NCBI RefSeq assembly: GCF_032911445.1
Contig: NZ_JAWJEJ010000001.1
Coordinates: 62,001-126,000, forward strand
Source: Sphingomonas sp. HF-S4
GTDB taxonomy: Bacteria > Pseudomonadota > Alphaproteobacteria > Sphingomonadales > Sphingomonadaceae
Length of the DNA stretch: 64,000 nucleotides
Reading direction: 5' to 3'
The number at the start of each line of letters is the position of its first letter. Positions within the stretch are counted from its first letter, which is position 1. Shown piece after piece: positions 50,929-59,952 of this stretch. The position numbers and the translations under genes are program-made. The notes below the pieces were generated by a model. The model ran no database searches and was not told the DNA's origin. It worked only from the letters and a program-made list of their open reading frames with translations.

Positions 50929-51660
50929 ATGCACCTGCGCGCCGAAGCCATTCTCCTCAGCGTCCGCGCGCATGGCGAGCATGGTGCGATCGTGCGTGCG
51001 CTCACCGAAGGCGACGGATTGCAGCCCGGCTATGTCCGCGGCGGGCGGTCGCGGGCATTGCGGCCGGTGCTCCAGCCGTCGAACCTGGTGCTCGGCGAAT
51101 GGCGGTCGCGGACCGAGGAGCAATTGGCCGGGCTTACGCTCGAGCTGATCCACAGCCGCGCGCCGCTGTTCGGGGAGCCGCTACCGGCCGCCGGGCTGCA
51201 ATGGGCGACGGCGGTGAGCGCGGCGGTGCTGCCCGACGGCCAGCCCTATCCGCGGCTCTATTCGGCGCTCGATGGCGTGCTCGCGGCGATCGAGGCGGCG
51301 CCCGCGGCGCGCGGCTGGGCCGTGGCGCTGGTGCGCTATGAGCTGCTGCTGCTCGCCGAGCTCGGCTTCGGGCTCGACCTGGAGCATTGCGCGGCGACCG
51401 GTCGCAACGACGACCTCGCCTTTGTCAGCCCCAAGAGCGGGATCGCCGTGAGTCGGGGCGGCGCGGTGGGCTATGAGGACCGGCTGTTGCGGTTGCCAAC
51501 CTTCCTGACCGAAGGCGGTGCGGCGGATTGGGACGATATCCTCGACGGGCTCCGCCTGACCCTGCACTTCCTCCAGCGCGACCTGCTGATCGGCAAGGGT
51601 GCCGAAATCATCGCCGCACGTGGCAGGCTGGTAGATCGGCTGATGCGGGCGGTTGCGTAA
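50929..51660 (+). CDS. recO: DNA repair protein RecO
   Basis: This 243-residue protein has the RecO N-terminal OB fold, with [20 protein letters not shown] and [20 protein letters not shown], followed by a helical zinc-binding-like C-terminus. One Cys (LEHCAATG) is visible, as often in alphaproteobacterial RecO, where the zinc is incomplete. RecO helps RecA load on SSB-coated single-stranded DNA with RecR. ATG 50929 gives [20 protein letters not shown]; the open frame is longer but crosses the palindrome. Confidence 0.9.
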   Translation: MHLRAEAILLSVRAHGEHGAIVRALTEGDGLQPGYVRGGRSRALRPVLQPSNLVLGEWRSRTEEQLAGLTLELIHSRAPLFGEPLPAAGLQWATAVSAAVLPDGQPYPRLYSALDGVLAAIEAAPAARGWAVALVRYELLLLAELGFGLDLEHCAATGRNDDLAFVSPKSGIAVSRGGAVGYEDRLLRLPTFLTEGGAADWDDILDGLRLTLHFLQRDLLIGKGAEIIAARGRLVDRLMRAVA

Positions 51661-51733
51661 CGAGACATGGCTCGGCAAAGCGTCATGGAACGCTCCTCCC
51701 GGCGCGCAGCGACGGGAAAGATAGGGAAATCGA

Positions 51734-52786
51734 ATGCCGCTGATTGCTGTTCTGCCCGGCGACGGGATCGGGCCCGAAGTTACCACCCAGGCGCGCCGCG
51801 TGCTCGAAGCGCTCGATCTCGGGCTCGATTTCGAGGAAGCACCGGTCGGTGGCGCGGGGTATCTCGCTTCGGGCCGGCCGCTGCCGCCCGACACGCTGGC
51901 GCTCGCCAAGCGCGCCAATGCGGTGCTGTTCGGCGCGATCGGCGATCCGCGCTTCGAGGCGCTCGAACGCCAATTGCGCCCCGAGGCGGCGCTGCTCGGC
52001 ATCCGCCGCGAGCTGGGGCTGTTCGCCAATCTCCGCCCCGCGACGCTGTTCCCCGGGCTCGAATCCGCCACCTCGCTCAAGCCCGAGGCAGTCGACGGGC
52101 TCGACATCGTCATCGTCCGCGAACTCGTCGGCGACGTCTATTTCGGCGAGAAGGGCCGGCGGACCAATGTCGAGGGGCTGCGCCAGGGCTATGACGTGAT
52201 GAGCTACAACGAAGCCGAGGTCGAACGCATCGCCAAGGTCGGCTTCGAGATGGCCAAGCGGCGCAAGCGCAAGCTTTGCTCGGTCGACAAGGCCAACGTG
52301 CTCGAGACCTCGCAACTGTGGCGCGACGTGGTCAACGAGATGAGCACCGACTATCCCGAGATCGAGCTTACCCACATGTATGTCGACAATGCCGCGATGC
52401 AGCTCGTCCGGCGCCCCAATGCGTTCGACGTGATCGTCACGGGCAATCTGTTCGGCGACATCCTTTCGGACCAGGCGAGCATGTGCGCGGGATCGATCGG
52501 GATGCTGCCCTCCGCCTCGCTGCGTGCGTGGAGCGGCGACAATGGCATGTACGAGCCGATCCATGGCAGCGCGCCCGACATCGCCGGGCAGGGCAAGGCC
52601 AATCCGTGCGCGGCGATCCTCTCGGCGGCGATGCTGCTGCGCCACAGCCTGAACGACGAGGCTTCGGCCCAGAAGGTCGAGAAGGCCGTGGGCGCGGCGC
52701 TGGCGAAGGGCGCACGTACCGCCGATCTGGGCGGTAGCCTGAGCACCACCGAGATGGGCGACGCCGTGCTGCGCGAGCTGGCGTGA
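51734..52786 (+). CDS. leuB: 3-isopropylmalate dehydrogenase
   Basis: This 350-residue enzyme has the family start [13 protein letters not shown], substrate-binding arginines in [10 protein letters not shown] and the signature [20 protein letters not shown]. It catalyses the third step of leucine synthesis with NAD. It follows recO by 73 bp and overlaps the next gene by GTGA. Confidence 0.96.
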   Translation: MPLIAVLPGDGIGPEVTTQARRVLEALDLGLDFEEAPVGGAGYLASGRPLPPDTLALAKRANAVLFGAIGDPRFEALERQLRPEAALLGIRRELGLFANLRPATLFPGLESATSLKPEAVDGLDIVIVRELVGDVYFGEKGRRTNVEGLRQGYDVMSYNEAEVERIAKVGFEMAKRRKRKLCSVDKANVLETSQLWRDVVNEMSTDYPEIELTHMYVDNAAMQLVRRPNAFDVIVTGNLFGDILSDQASMCAGSIGMLPSASLRAWSGDNGMYEPIHGSAPDIAGQGKANPCAAILSAAMLLRHSLNDEASAQKVEKAVGAALAKGARTADLGGSLSTTEMGDAVLRELA

Positions 52787-53886
52787 GCGCCGACCTGCTC
52801 GAGCTTGCGATCGTCATCCCGACGTTCAACGAGCGGGCGAATGTGCCCGTCCTCGTCGCGAAGCTCGATCAGGCGCTAAAGGGCCGAAACTGGGAAGCGA
52901 TCTTCGTCGACGACGACAGTCCCGATGGCACCGCGCAAGCGGCGCGCGAACTGGCGCGGATCGATCGGCGCGTGCGGGTGATCCAGCGGATCGGCCGGCG
53001 CGGGCTGTCCTCGGCGTGCATCGAGGGGATGTGCGCCACCGCCGCGCCCTTCGTCGCGGTGATCGACGGCGACCTGCAGCATGACGAGACCATCCTGCCG
53101 GCGATGCTCGATGCGCTGGAGGGGGACGCGGCGCTCGACCTGGTGGTCGGCTCGCGTTTCGTCGAAGGCGGCGGCACCGGCGAATGGGACCGCGACCGCG
53201 TCGCCAAGTCGGCCTTCGCGACGCGGCTGTCGCGCCGGGTGCTCAAGGCCGATCTCAGCGACCCGATGAGCGGCTTCTTCATGATCCGCACCGATATCGT
53301 CCGCGCTCTGGTGCCGACGCTGTCGGCGATCGGCTTCAAGATCCTGCTCGACATCATGACCGCGTCGCCGCGGCCCTTGCGATTTCGCGAGCTTCCCTAT
53401 GTGTTTCGCGTTCGCACCGAGGGCGAGAGCAAGCTCGATCACGTCGTGGCGATGGAATATCTGATCGCGATCTACGACCGCATGTTCGGCAGGATCGTGC
53501 CGGTGCGCTTCGCGATGTTCTCCGGCATCGGCGCGCTGGGGGCGGCGGTGCATTTCGCGGCGCTTGGGCTGCTGTTCCGGCTGATGGGGCTCCCCTTCGT
53601 CACCGGCACGATCATCGCGACCTTCGTGGCGATGACGTTCAACTTCTTCCTCAACAACGCGCTCACCTATCGCGGTCAGCGGCTGAAGGGCGCGCGGGCG
53701 CTGTTCGGCGGCTGGGTGAGCTTCTGCCTGGTCTGCGCGGTGGGTGCAGTTGCGAATGTCGGCGTGTCGGCGTTCCTCCACGATGCACAGCATGGCGACT
53801 GGCGGGTATCGGCGCTGGCGGGCGTGGCGGTGTCGGCGGTGTGGAATTTCGCGCTGTCGTCGCGGTTCACGTGGGGACGGTACTAA
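52783..53886 (+). CDS. GT2 glycosyltransferase fused to a GtrA membrane domain
   Basis: This 367-residue protein starts at GTG 52783, overlapping leuB. Its first part is a DPM1-type glycosyltransferase ([47 protein letters not shown]) that transfers sugar to polyprenyl phosphate. The second part (about 235-367) has four membrane helices of GtrA type ([16 protein letters not shown]). Together they would make and flip a lipid-linked sugar. The convergent PMT-type enzyme may use this donor. Confidence 0.88.
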   Translation: MSADLLELAIVIPTFNERANVPVLVAKLDQALKGRNWEAIFVDDDSPDGTAQAARELARIDRRVRVIQRIGRRGLSSACIEGMCATAAPFVAVIDGDLQHDETILPAMLDALEGDAALDLVVGSRFVEGGGTGEWDRDRVAKSAFATRLSRRVLKADLSDPMSGFFMIRTDIVRALVPTLSAIGFKILLDIMTASPRPLRFRELPYVFRVRTEGESKLDHVVAMEYLIAIYDRMFGRIVPVRFAMFSGIGALGAAVHFAALGLLFRLMGLPFVTGTIIATFVAMTFNFFLNNALTYRGQRLKGARALFGGWVSFCLVCAVGAVANVGVSAFLHDAQHGDWRVSALAGVAVSAVWNFALSSRFTWGRY

Positions 53887-53901
53887 CTCTTCCCCCAAGA
53901 T

Positions 53902-55200
53902 TCATCGCCAGCTGTTGAACCACATCCAATAGGCGAAACCCTGGCTGTCCCGGAGCGGGGAGGCGGCGATGATCGGGTAGAAATAGACGAAGGCGACGAG
54001 CGCGGCGAAGGCGAACCATTCCTCGCGGCCCTTGTCCCGCCCGCGGTCGAAATGGTGGAACGCCACCGGCACGACGAGGCAGAGGAACAGCCCCGACAGG
54101 TGGTAATAATAATAGAAGCCGAGCGACTTGGGGATCACGATATAGATGGCCAGGCTAGCGATCCAGAGCAGCGCCACTGCCAGGGGCCGGATCGCGCGGC
54201 TGCGCAGCCACGCCCAGAGACAGGCGAGCACGGCGAGCAGCCCGCCCCACATGATCACCGGGTTGCCGATCAGCAGCACGCCGCGCTGCGCGCCCTGGTC
54301 CCATTCATAGAAATACCAGATCGGGCGGAGCATCAGCGGCCAGCTCCACCAATCGGACTGATAGGTGTGCGGCTGGAGGACCTGGGTCTGGAGCGCGTAC
54401 ATCTCGCGCTGGAGCGGGATCAGCCCGGCGAGGGTGAGCGGCGCCTGCTGGTAGAAGAAGGCGGGCAGGAAGGTGAGGAAATAGGTGGCGATGCTCACCG
54501 TGCCGAGCAGCAGCAGCCCGGGGATCGTGGCGAGGCCGGGCCAATGCGGCTGGCCCTTGCCCGACAGCGCCGAAAGCAGCGGGCGCTTCGCCAGCCGGGC
54601 ATCGCGCAGGCGGAGCAGGATAAAAGCGAGCCCAGCGAGTGCGACATAGGGGATCGCCGCCCATTTGGTGCCGACGGCGAGGCCGAGCAGCACCGCGGCA
54701 CCGGTCCAGCGGCGCTTCACCTGGCCCGGCGTGCCGCGCATCGCCCAGAGCATTACCACCAGCGCCCAGAGCAGGAACGCGCCGAGGAACACGTCGAGCA
54801 TCGCCGTGCGCGCCTGAATGTAGAGCGTCTGGTTGAGCGCGGTCAGCGCCGCCGCGACGAGTGCGGGGCGCATCGATCCGAGCAGCAACCAGACGAACGC
54901 GAAGGCGGCAAGCACGGTCGCGGTGCCGGCCAGCGACGTGAAGGCGCGCCAGCCGATCGGATTGTCGCCGAAGATCATGATCCCTGCGCCGATAAGCTCT
55001 TTGCCGAGCAAGGGGTGCTCGATGTTACGCGGGCCTTCGAGATCGAGCAGCGCGCGGGCAGCGGGGACGTAATGAACCTCGTCGAACATGATCCGGCTAG
55101 GGCGATCGATGTGCACGCTGAACAGCGTTTGCGCCGCCAGCCCCAGCAGCAGCGCGACGAGATACGGGCGGGTGCGGAGAGCCTTGAGGCGAGCGAGCAT
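53902..55200 (-). CDS. PMT-family (GT39-like) membrane glycosyltransferase
   Basis: This 432-residue membrane protein has about nine or ten hydrophobic helices and the dolichyl-phosphate mannosyltransferase signature: FDEVHYVPAARALLDLEGPR with the conserved DE, EHPLLGKELIG and GLFLCLVVPVAF. It would use a polyprenyl-phosphate sugar donor, likely supplied by the adjacent convergent GT2-GtrA protein, to glycosylate a protein or lipid on the outside. ATG 55200 starts MLARLKALRTRPYLVALLLG. Confidence 0.85.
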   Translation of the reverse strand: MLARLKALRTRPYLVALLLGLAAQTLFSVHIDRPSRIMFDEVHYVPAARALLDLEGPRNIEHPLLGKELIGAGIMIFGDNPIGWRAFTSLAGTATVLAAFAFVWLLLGSMRPALVAAALTALNQTLYIQARTAMLDVFLGAFLLWALVVMLWAMRGTPGQVKRRWTGAAVLLGLAVGTKWAAIPYVALAGLAFILLRLRDARLAKRPLLSALSGKGQPHWPGLATIPGLLLLGTVSIATYFLTFLPAFFYQQAPLTLAGLIPLQREMYALQTQVLQPHTYQSDWWSWPLMLRPIWYFYEWDQGAQRGVLLIGNPVIMWGGLLAVLACLWAWLRSRAIRPLAVALLWIASLAIYIVIPKSLGFYYYYHLSGLFLCLVVPVAFHHFDRGRDKGREEWFAFAALVAFVYFYPIIAASPLRDSQGFAYWMWFNSWR

Positions 55201-55283
55201 GAAGGGGTGGTAGCGTGTTGCTCCCTTGCCCGAAAGGGAGGGAGAGGTTGACGCGGGGCCTTTGCCCCCGGCAAAGCGAGATC

Positions 55284-56489
55284 ATGAAACGTCGTACCGG
55301 TCAGGACCGCAGCGTCACGCGCAACTGGAAGCCCGCAACGCAGGCGATCCGCGGCGGGACGATGCGATCGGAGTTCGGCGAGACCAGCGAGGCGCTCTTC
55401 CTTTCCTCGGGCTATGCCTATGACTGCGCGGGCGACGCCGCGGCGCGGTTCGCCGGCGAGCAGGAGGGCATGACCTATTCGCGCCTCCAGAACCCGACGG
55501 TGCAGATGCTCGAAGAGCGGATCGCGCTGTTGGAAGGCGCCGAAGCGTGCCGGACGATGGCATCGGGCATGGCGGCGATGACCGCGGCGTTGCTCTGCCA
55601 GCTCGAAGCGGGCGACCATCTGGTCGGCGGTCGCGCGGCGTTCGGATCGTGCCGCTGGCTGACCGACACGCTGCTCCCCAAGTTCGGCATCGAGACGACG
55701 GTGGTCGACGCGCGCGACGCGCAGCAGTTTCAGGACGCGATTCGGCCGAACACCAAGGTGTTCTTCTTCGAGACGCCGGCCAATCCAACGATGGACGTGG
55801 TTGATCTCGAAGCCGTGTGCGGCATCGCCAAGGCGCACGGCATCACCAGCGTGGTCGACAATGCGTTCGCCACCCCGGCGCTCCAGCGGCCGCTGAAATT
55901 CGGCGCCGATGTTGTCGCCTATTCAGCGACCAAGATGATGGACGGGCAGGGGCGCGTGCTCGCGGGTGCCGTGACCGGCACCGAGAGTTTCATCAACGAC
56001 ACGCTGCTTCCCTTCACGCGCAACACCGGGCCGACGCTGAGCCCGTTCAATGCCTGGGTGGTGCTCAAGGGGCTCGAGACGCTCGACCTGCGCATCCGCC
56101 GCCAGAGCGAGAATGCGCTGAAGGTCGGGCGCTTCCTCGAAGGCCGGGTGCCGCGGATCAACTTCCCGGCGCTGCCCAGCCACCCCCAGCACAATTTGTT
56201 CATGCGCCAGATGGGCGATGCCGGCCCGATCTTCTCGTTCGAAGTCGAGGGGCGGACCCAGGCGCACGGCCTGCTCGATGCGCTGCAACTGATCGACATC
56301 TCGAACAATATCGGCGACTCGCGCTCGCTGATGACGCACCCTTCGTCGACCACGCATTCGGGCGTGGCCGAGGACAAGCGGATCGAGATGGGGGTGACCG
56401 AGGGGATGCTGCGGCTCAATGTAGGGCTCGAGGATCCCGAGGACCTGATCGCCGATCTCGACCGGGCATTGGGGCAGGTCGGCTTGTGA
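55284..56489 (+). CDS. metZ: O-succinylhomoserine sulfhydrylase
   Basis: This 401-residue PLP enzyme has the conserved sequences TMASGMAAMTAALLCQLEAG, FFETPANPTMDVVDLEAV and the PLP-binding Lys in VAYSATKMMDGQGRVLAG. It makes homocysteine from O-succinylhomoserine and sulfide. The ATG at 55284 follows GCGAG; the frame opens earlier without support. It overlaps apaG by four bases. I looked for an SAM-II riboswitch in the 83-bp leader and did not find its consensus. Confidence 0.92.
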   Translation: MKRRTGQDRSVTRNWKPATQAIRGGTMRSEFGETSEALFLSSGYAYDCAGDAAARFAGEQEGMTYSRLQNPTVQMLEERIALLEGAEACRTMASGMAAMTAALLCQLEAGDHLVGGRAAFGSCRWLTDTLLPKFGIETTVVDARDAQQFQDAIRPNTKVFFFETPANPTMDVVDLEAVCGIAKAHGITSVVDNAFATPALQRPLKFGADVVAYSATKMMDGQGRVLAGAVTGTESFINDTLLPFTRNTGPTLSPFNAWVVLKGLETLDLRIRRQSENALKVGRFLEGRVPRINFPALPSHPQHNLFMRQMGDAGPIFSFEVEGRTQAHGLLDALQLIDISNNIGDSRSLMTHPSSTTHSGVAEDKRIEMGVTEGMLRLNVGLEDPEDLIADLDRALGQVGL

Positions 56490-56899
56490 GCGATGCGGTG
56501 ATGAAGGCGCTGTTCACGGGCGAGGCCGAAACCCGCGGCATCGTGGTGCGCGTCTCCGTCTCCTATCTCCCCGAACAGTCCGAGCCGCAGCGCGGACGCT
56601 GGTTCTGGGCCTATCATATCCGCATCGAGAATAGCGGGCCGTTCACCGTGCAGCTGCTCACGCGGCACTGGGTGATCACCGATGGACGCGGCGCGCGGCA
56701 CACGGTGGAAGGCGAGGGCGTGGTCGGCGAGCAGCCGATGATCGAGCCGGGGGCGAGCTTCGACTATGTCTCGGGTTGCCCGCTCTCGACGCCGACGGGC
56801 AACATGCAGGGCAGCTATCACATGATCGGCGAGGACGGCGCGGCGTTCGACGTGGCGATCCCGAAATTCGCGCTGCTCGCGCCGGCGGTGGCGGGATGA
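56486..56899 (+). CDS. apaG: Co2+/Mg2+ efflux protein ApaG
   Basis: This 137-residue protein is a single ApaG (fibronectin-like) domain, with YHIRIENSGPFTVQLLTRHW, GEQPMIEPGASFDYVSGCPL and GNMQGSYHMIGEDGAAFDV. Its exact role in bacteria is uncertain. The GTG start at 56486 overlaps the metZ stop codon, so expression is coupled. Confidence 0.93.
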   Translation: MSDAVMKALFTGEAETRGIVVRVSVSYLPEQSEPQRGRWFWAYHIRIENSGPFTVQLLTRHWVITDGRGARHTVEGEGVVGEQPMIEPGASFDYVSGCPLSTPTGNMQGSYHMIGEDGAAFDVAIPKFALLAPAVAG

Positions 56900-56919
56900 A
56901 GATGCTGAGTGCCCATGTT

Positions 56920-57019
56920 CCCCTTCCGCTTGCGGGAGGGGTTAGGGGAGGGGCTGTCCTCCTCGATCTCGTTTGCGGTTCGCATGCCCTCCCCCGACCC
57001 CTCCCGCAAGCGGAAGGGG
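56920..57019. repeat. Long inverted repeat between apaG and the LysR gene
   Basis: The perfect 23-bp arms are 56920-56942 and 56997-57019. Inner CCCTCCCCC-like arms strengthen the stem. It lies just upstream of the LysR-type gene and belongs to the same family as the 50781 element. Confidence 0.88.
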
Positions 57020-57044
57020 AGCGCATGTTGCGAGGGCTGGGACA

Positions 57045-57836
57045 ATGAAGCGGACCCATCTCCCCCTCAACGGCCTGCGCGTGCTCGACGCCGCGGCACG
57101 GCACCTGTCGTTCACTCGCGCCGCCGACGAACTGGCGGTCACCCCCGCCGCGGTCGGCCAGCAAATCCGTGCGCTCGAGGATACGCTGGGCGTCGTGCTG
57201 TTTCGACGCACGACCAAGGGGCTCGAACTGACGCCCGAGGCCGAGGCGGGGCTCGCCGCGCTGCGGGCCGGATTTCTCCAGTTCGAGGAATCGGTGCGGG
57301 CGATGCAGGCGGGGCAGTCGTCCAAGTCGCTGACCATCGCCGCGCCGCGCGACCTCAGCGCGAAATGGCTGATGCCCAAGCTCGCCGAGATCGCGCGCAG
57401 CGATGGCGAACTGCGCTTCATGCTGGTGCCGGCCGACGAGGCGATCGACTTCACCGAGGCTAATCTCGACCTGGCGATCCGCTGGGGCGAGGGTCCGGGC
57501 GAGCATGAGGGCGAGGCGCTGGAGAGCGACGGGATGGTCACCGTCGAGCGACCGGGCGGCGGCATCGACACGCCGATCGCCTGGGCCGGATGCCTGGCCG
57601 AGGACGCCGGGTCGCTGGTCCGCGTCGCCGATGCCGGGCTGGCGCTCGACGCCGCGGCCGAGGGGCTGGGGCGCGCGACGGTGCCCGAACTGATCGCGCG
57701 TGCCGATCTGGCGGCGGGGCGCGTGGTGGCGGTGGGCGAGCCCAAGGCGTCGCGGCTCGGCTATTGGCTAGTCGCGCCGTTGCCGCAATGGCGCCAGAAG
57801 AAGGTCAAGACGCTGGTCGAGGCGCTGGGCGAGTGA
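57045..57836 (+). CDS. LysR-type regulator (GcvA-like)
   Basis: This 263-residue protein has an N-terminal winged HTH (LRVLDAAARHLSFTRAADEL, then AVTPAAVGQQIRALE) and an effector-binding domain that is shorter than usual. It resembles GcvA, which regulates the glycine cleavage system in other bacteria. Relatives in this group regulate nearby genes, but no gcv genes are in the window. ATG 57045 follows GAGGG. It overlaps the GNAT gene by four bases. Confidence 0.85.
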   Translation: MKRTHLPLNGLRVLDAAARHLSFTRAADELAVTPAAVGQQIRALEDTLGVVLFRRTTKGLELTPEAEAGLAALRAGFLQFEESVRAMQAGQSSKSLTIAAPRDLSAKWLMPKLAEIARSDGELRFMLVPADEAIDFTEANLDLAIRWGEGPGEHEGEALESDGMVTVERPGGGIDTPIAWAGCLAEDAGSLVRVADAGLALDAAAEGLGRATVPELIARADLAAGRVVAVGEPKASRLGYWLVAPLPQWRQKKVKTLVEALGE

Positions 57837-58369
57837 CGCCGCGCGATGCGCCGGTGCTCGAAAGCACGCGGCTGCGCCTGCGACCGCGTACGCTCGACGA
57901 TGCCGAGGCGCTGCATCCAGCCTATGCCGATGCCGAGCTGATGCACTGGTGGTCGAGCGGGCCGCACGATGGTGTCGAGCAGACCCGCGCGCATCTGGCG
58001 CAGGAGGCGCCGGGGTGGCGCTGCTGGGCAATCACGTTGAGGGGCGATGACAAGGCGATCGGCTTCGCCGCCGCGGGCGAGAAGCGGCAGGGCAATGTCA
58101 GCGAGATCGGCTATCTGCTGTGCCGCGAATATTGGGGCAGCGGAATCGCCGCCGAGGCGGTCGGCTGCGTGATCGACCGGATCTTCGCCGAAGGACAACG
58201 TCGCGTGTTCGCCGATACCGATCCGGACAATGCCGCATCGCGCAGGCTGCTCGAGCGGCTGGGCTTCCAATTGGAGGGCACGCTGCGCGGCGAATGGGAA
58301 ACGCATATCGGCGTGCGCGATACAGCGCTCTACGGGCTGCTGCGCGAGGACTGGCATGGCAGCGCCTGA
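57833..58369 (+). CDS. GNAT acetyltransferase (RimJ/RimL type)
   Basis: This 178-residue protein has GNAT motifs: LESTRLRLRPRTLDDAEALH at the N-terminus, GYLLCREYWGSGIAAEAVGC as the acetyl-CoA-binding part and NAASRRLLERLGFQLEGTLR near the end. Such enzymes acetylate protein N-termini or small amines. It starts at GTG 57833, overlapping the LysR stop, and overlaps the next gene by 14 bases. Confidence 0.87.
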   Translation: MTPRDAPVLESTRLRLRPRTLDDAEALHPAYADAELMHWWSSGPHDGVEQTRAHLAQEAPGWRCWAITLRGDDKAIGFAAAGEKRQGNVSEIGYLLCREYWGSGIAAEAVGCVIDRIFAEGQRRVFADTDPDNAASRRLLERLGFQLEGTLRGEWETHIGVRDTALYGLLREDWHGSA

Positions 58370-58610
58370 CTTGCGCGATCCGGTGCAGCGCGCAGCGTAT
58401 CACCAGGAACTGCGCGGCGTCGCGCTGCGGCTGCGGCGGAGCGGAATCGGCATTGCGCTGGTCGGGGCGATGCTGGTGCTCCTCCACCGCAAGGGTGTGG
58501 AAGCCGTGCCCTTGTGGCTGGGCGTCGGCGTGCTCGGGATCGGCGTGCTGGTGACGATCGCGGCGCTCTCGACTCGCGCCGCCTATCACCGGCTGCGGAT
58601 GCGCAATTAG
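58356..58610 (+). CDS. Small membrane protein, 84 aa
   Basis: This 84-residue protein starts at ATG 58356, with GAGGA upstream and 14 bases inside the GNAT gene. It has two hydrophobic helices (GIGIALVGAMLVLLH and LWLGVGVLGIGVLVTIAAL), separated by a short positively charged loop. No family is recognised. It is co-transcribed with the GNAT and LysR-like genes. Its stop overlaps that of the convergent serine hydrolase by four bases. Confidence 0.7.
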   Translation: MAAPDLRDPVQRAAYHQELRGVALRLRRSGIGIALVGAMLVLLHRKGVEAVPLWLGVGVLGIGVLVTIAALSTRAAYHRLRMRN

Positions 58611-59932
58611 GGCGCGGCCAGCTCGGCGAGGCGCGAGACGAGCGCGATGAAGCGCGGCTCCTCGAGCGCGCGGGCGGGATCGTTCCAGCTCGCGGTGGCG
58701 GCGTACCAGTCGCCGCCTTTTGCCTGGAGCAGCAGCGTCATGTTCATCACGCCAGGTTCCGAGCCGCCCTTATAGCCGACCCATTGCCACTTGCCCGCGA
58801 CCGGCGGAGCGATGCCGGGATTCTTGGAGAGCACGGTGCGCAGCTCGGCGCCGCGCGGGCACTCGCTGTTGCGGCGGAGCCAGTCCATGATGCGGACCAG
58901 ATCGGCGGGCGACAGGAACCATTCGAGCTCTTCGATCCGTACCGGCTTGCCGTCGCGGAACAAGGTCGGGCGGATGAGCAGCGCGGGCAGGCCGGCGACT
59001 TCGCCGGCGAGCATGCTGCGGCGCCCGGCCTCGTCCGCGGCGAGATAGCGGCCGGCGAGGTCGTTGGCCGCGATCCCCTTGAGCTTGAACGCCTCGAGCG
59101 TGCCCAGGAACGGGCGGTTGCGCGCGGGATCCTTGACCCCGACGAGCGGCAGCATCGCCTCTATCTTCTCGCGGCCGAGCGTGTGGAGCAGGATATCGGT
59201 CGCGCTGTTGTCGCTGACCGAGATCATCTGGGTGGCGAGCTCGCGCAGCGTGACCGTGGTGCCCTTGGGCTTGAGGAAATAGCCGCCGCCGGGAAGCTGG
59301 CTGCCGTCGAGCGTGACGAGATCGTCCCACGTGCGCTCGCCGCTATTGGTGGCGCGGACCAGTTCGGCGAGGATGACCAGCTTGAATGCCGAACCGATCG
59401 CGAAGGGGCGATCGGGCTGGCGGCTCGCGATCAACTCGGGCGCGCCGCTACCGAGCTTGGCGAGCGCGAAGCCGGTTACGCCGTGCAGCCCGGCGAGTCG
59501 CTCGGCCACCGTCTCGATGCTCTCTTCGTTGCCGGTCAATCCGGTGATGCGCAGCCCGGTCACCAGATGCGGCGTGGCCGGATCGACCTCGATCGTGGCA
59601 GCTCCCGAACCATTGGCATAGTCGATGCGAATTTCGGCCAGCCAGGGCGAGCGCGCGCGCGTCCGCGAGACCGACTTGAGCGCGCCATAGGAGGCAAGGA
59701 ATTGCCGGCTAAGCGCGTCGAACTGTTCCTTCGAGACCTGCGCACGAAAGCCCGCCGCGAAATATTGGTCGTAGTTGCCTTCGCCGCGCAGCAGTGCCGG
59801 AAGCTCGGCGATGCGGGCGTCGAGCGCGGGATTGGCGGCGGGGGCTGCCGCGGGAGGCGGAGCGGGGGTCTGTGCCACCGCCACACCAGGCGTGAGCAGG
59901 GCCGCAAGGCAGAAGAGTGAACGGCGTAGCAT
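58607..59932 (-). CDS. Serine hydrolase of the beta-lactamase/penicillin-binding protein class
   Basis: This 441-residue exported protein has a signal peptide (SLFCLAALLTPGVAVAQ), a Pro/Ala spacer and a class A beta-lactamase-like domain. It has S-x-x-K in GSAFKLVILAEL, SDN in SVSDNSATD and a KGG near YKGGSEPG. The substrate may be beta-lactam or peptidoglycan, and the domain is longer than normal class A enzymes (about 260-270 residues). ATG 59932 follows GGGGGGATCC. It ends 20 bp from the parE gene end, on the same strand. Confidence 0.8.
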   Translation of the reverse strand: MLRRSLFCLAALLTPGVAVAQTPAPPPAAAPAANPALDARIAELPALLRGEGNYDQYFAAGFRAQVSKEQFDALSRQFLASYGALKSVSRTRARSPWLAEIRIDYANGSGAATIEVDPATPHLVTGLRITGLTGNEESIETVAERLAGLHGVTGFALAKLGSGAPELIASRQPDRPFAIGSAFKLVILAELVRATNSGERTWDDLVTLDGSQLPGGGYFLKPKGTTVTLRELATQMISVSDNSATDILLHTLGREKIEAMLPLVGVKDPARNRPFLGTLEAFKLKGIAANDLAGRYLAADEAGRRSMLAGEVAGLPALLIRPTLFRDGKPVRIEELEWFLSPADLVRIMDWLRRNSECPRGAELRTVLSKNPGIAPPVAGKWQWVGYKGGSEPGVMNMTLLLQAKGGDWYAATASWNDPARALEEPRFIALVSRLAELAAP

Positions 59933-59952
59933 GGATCCCCCCATTTTTACCC

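Noticed and set aside
55201..55283. SAM-II type riboswitch before metZ
   Set aside because: Hairpins are present, but the conserved pseudoknot sequences of the known class are not seen.
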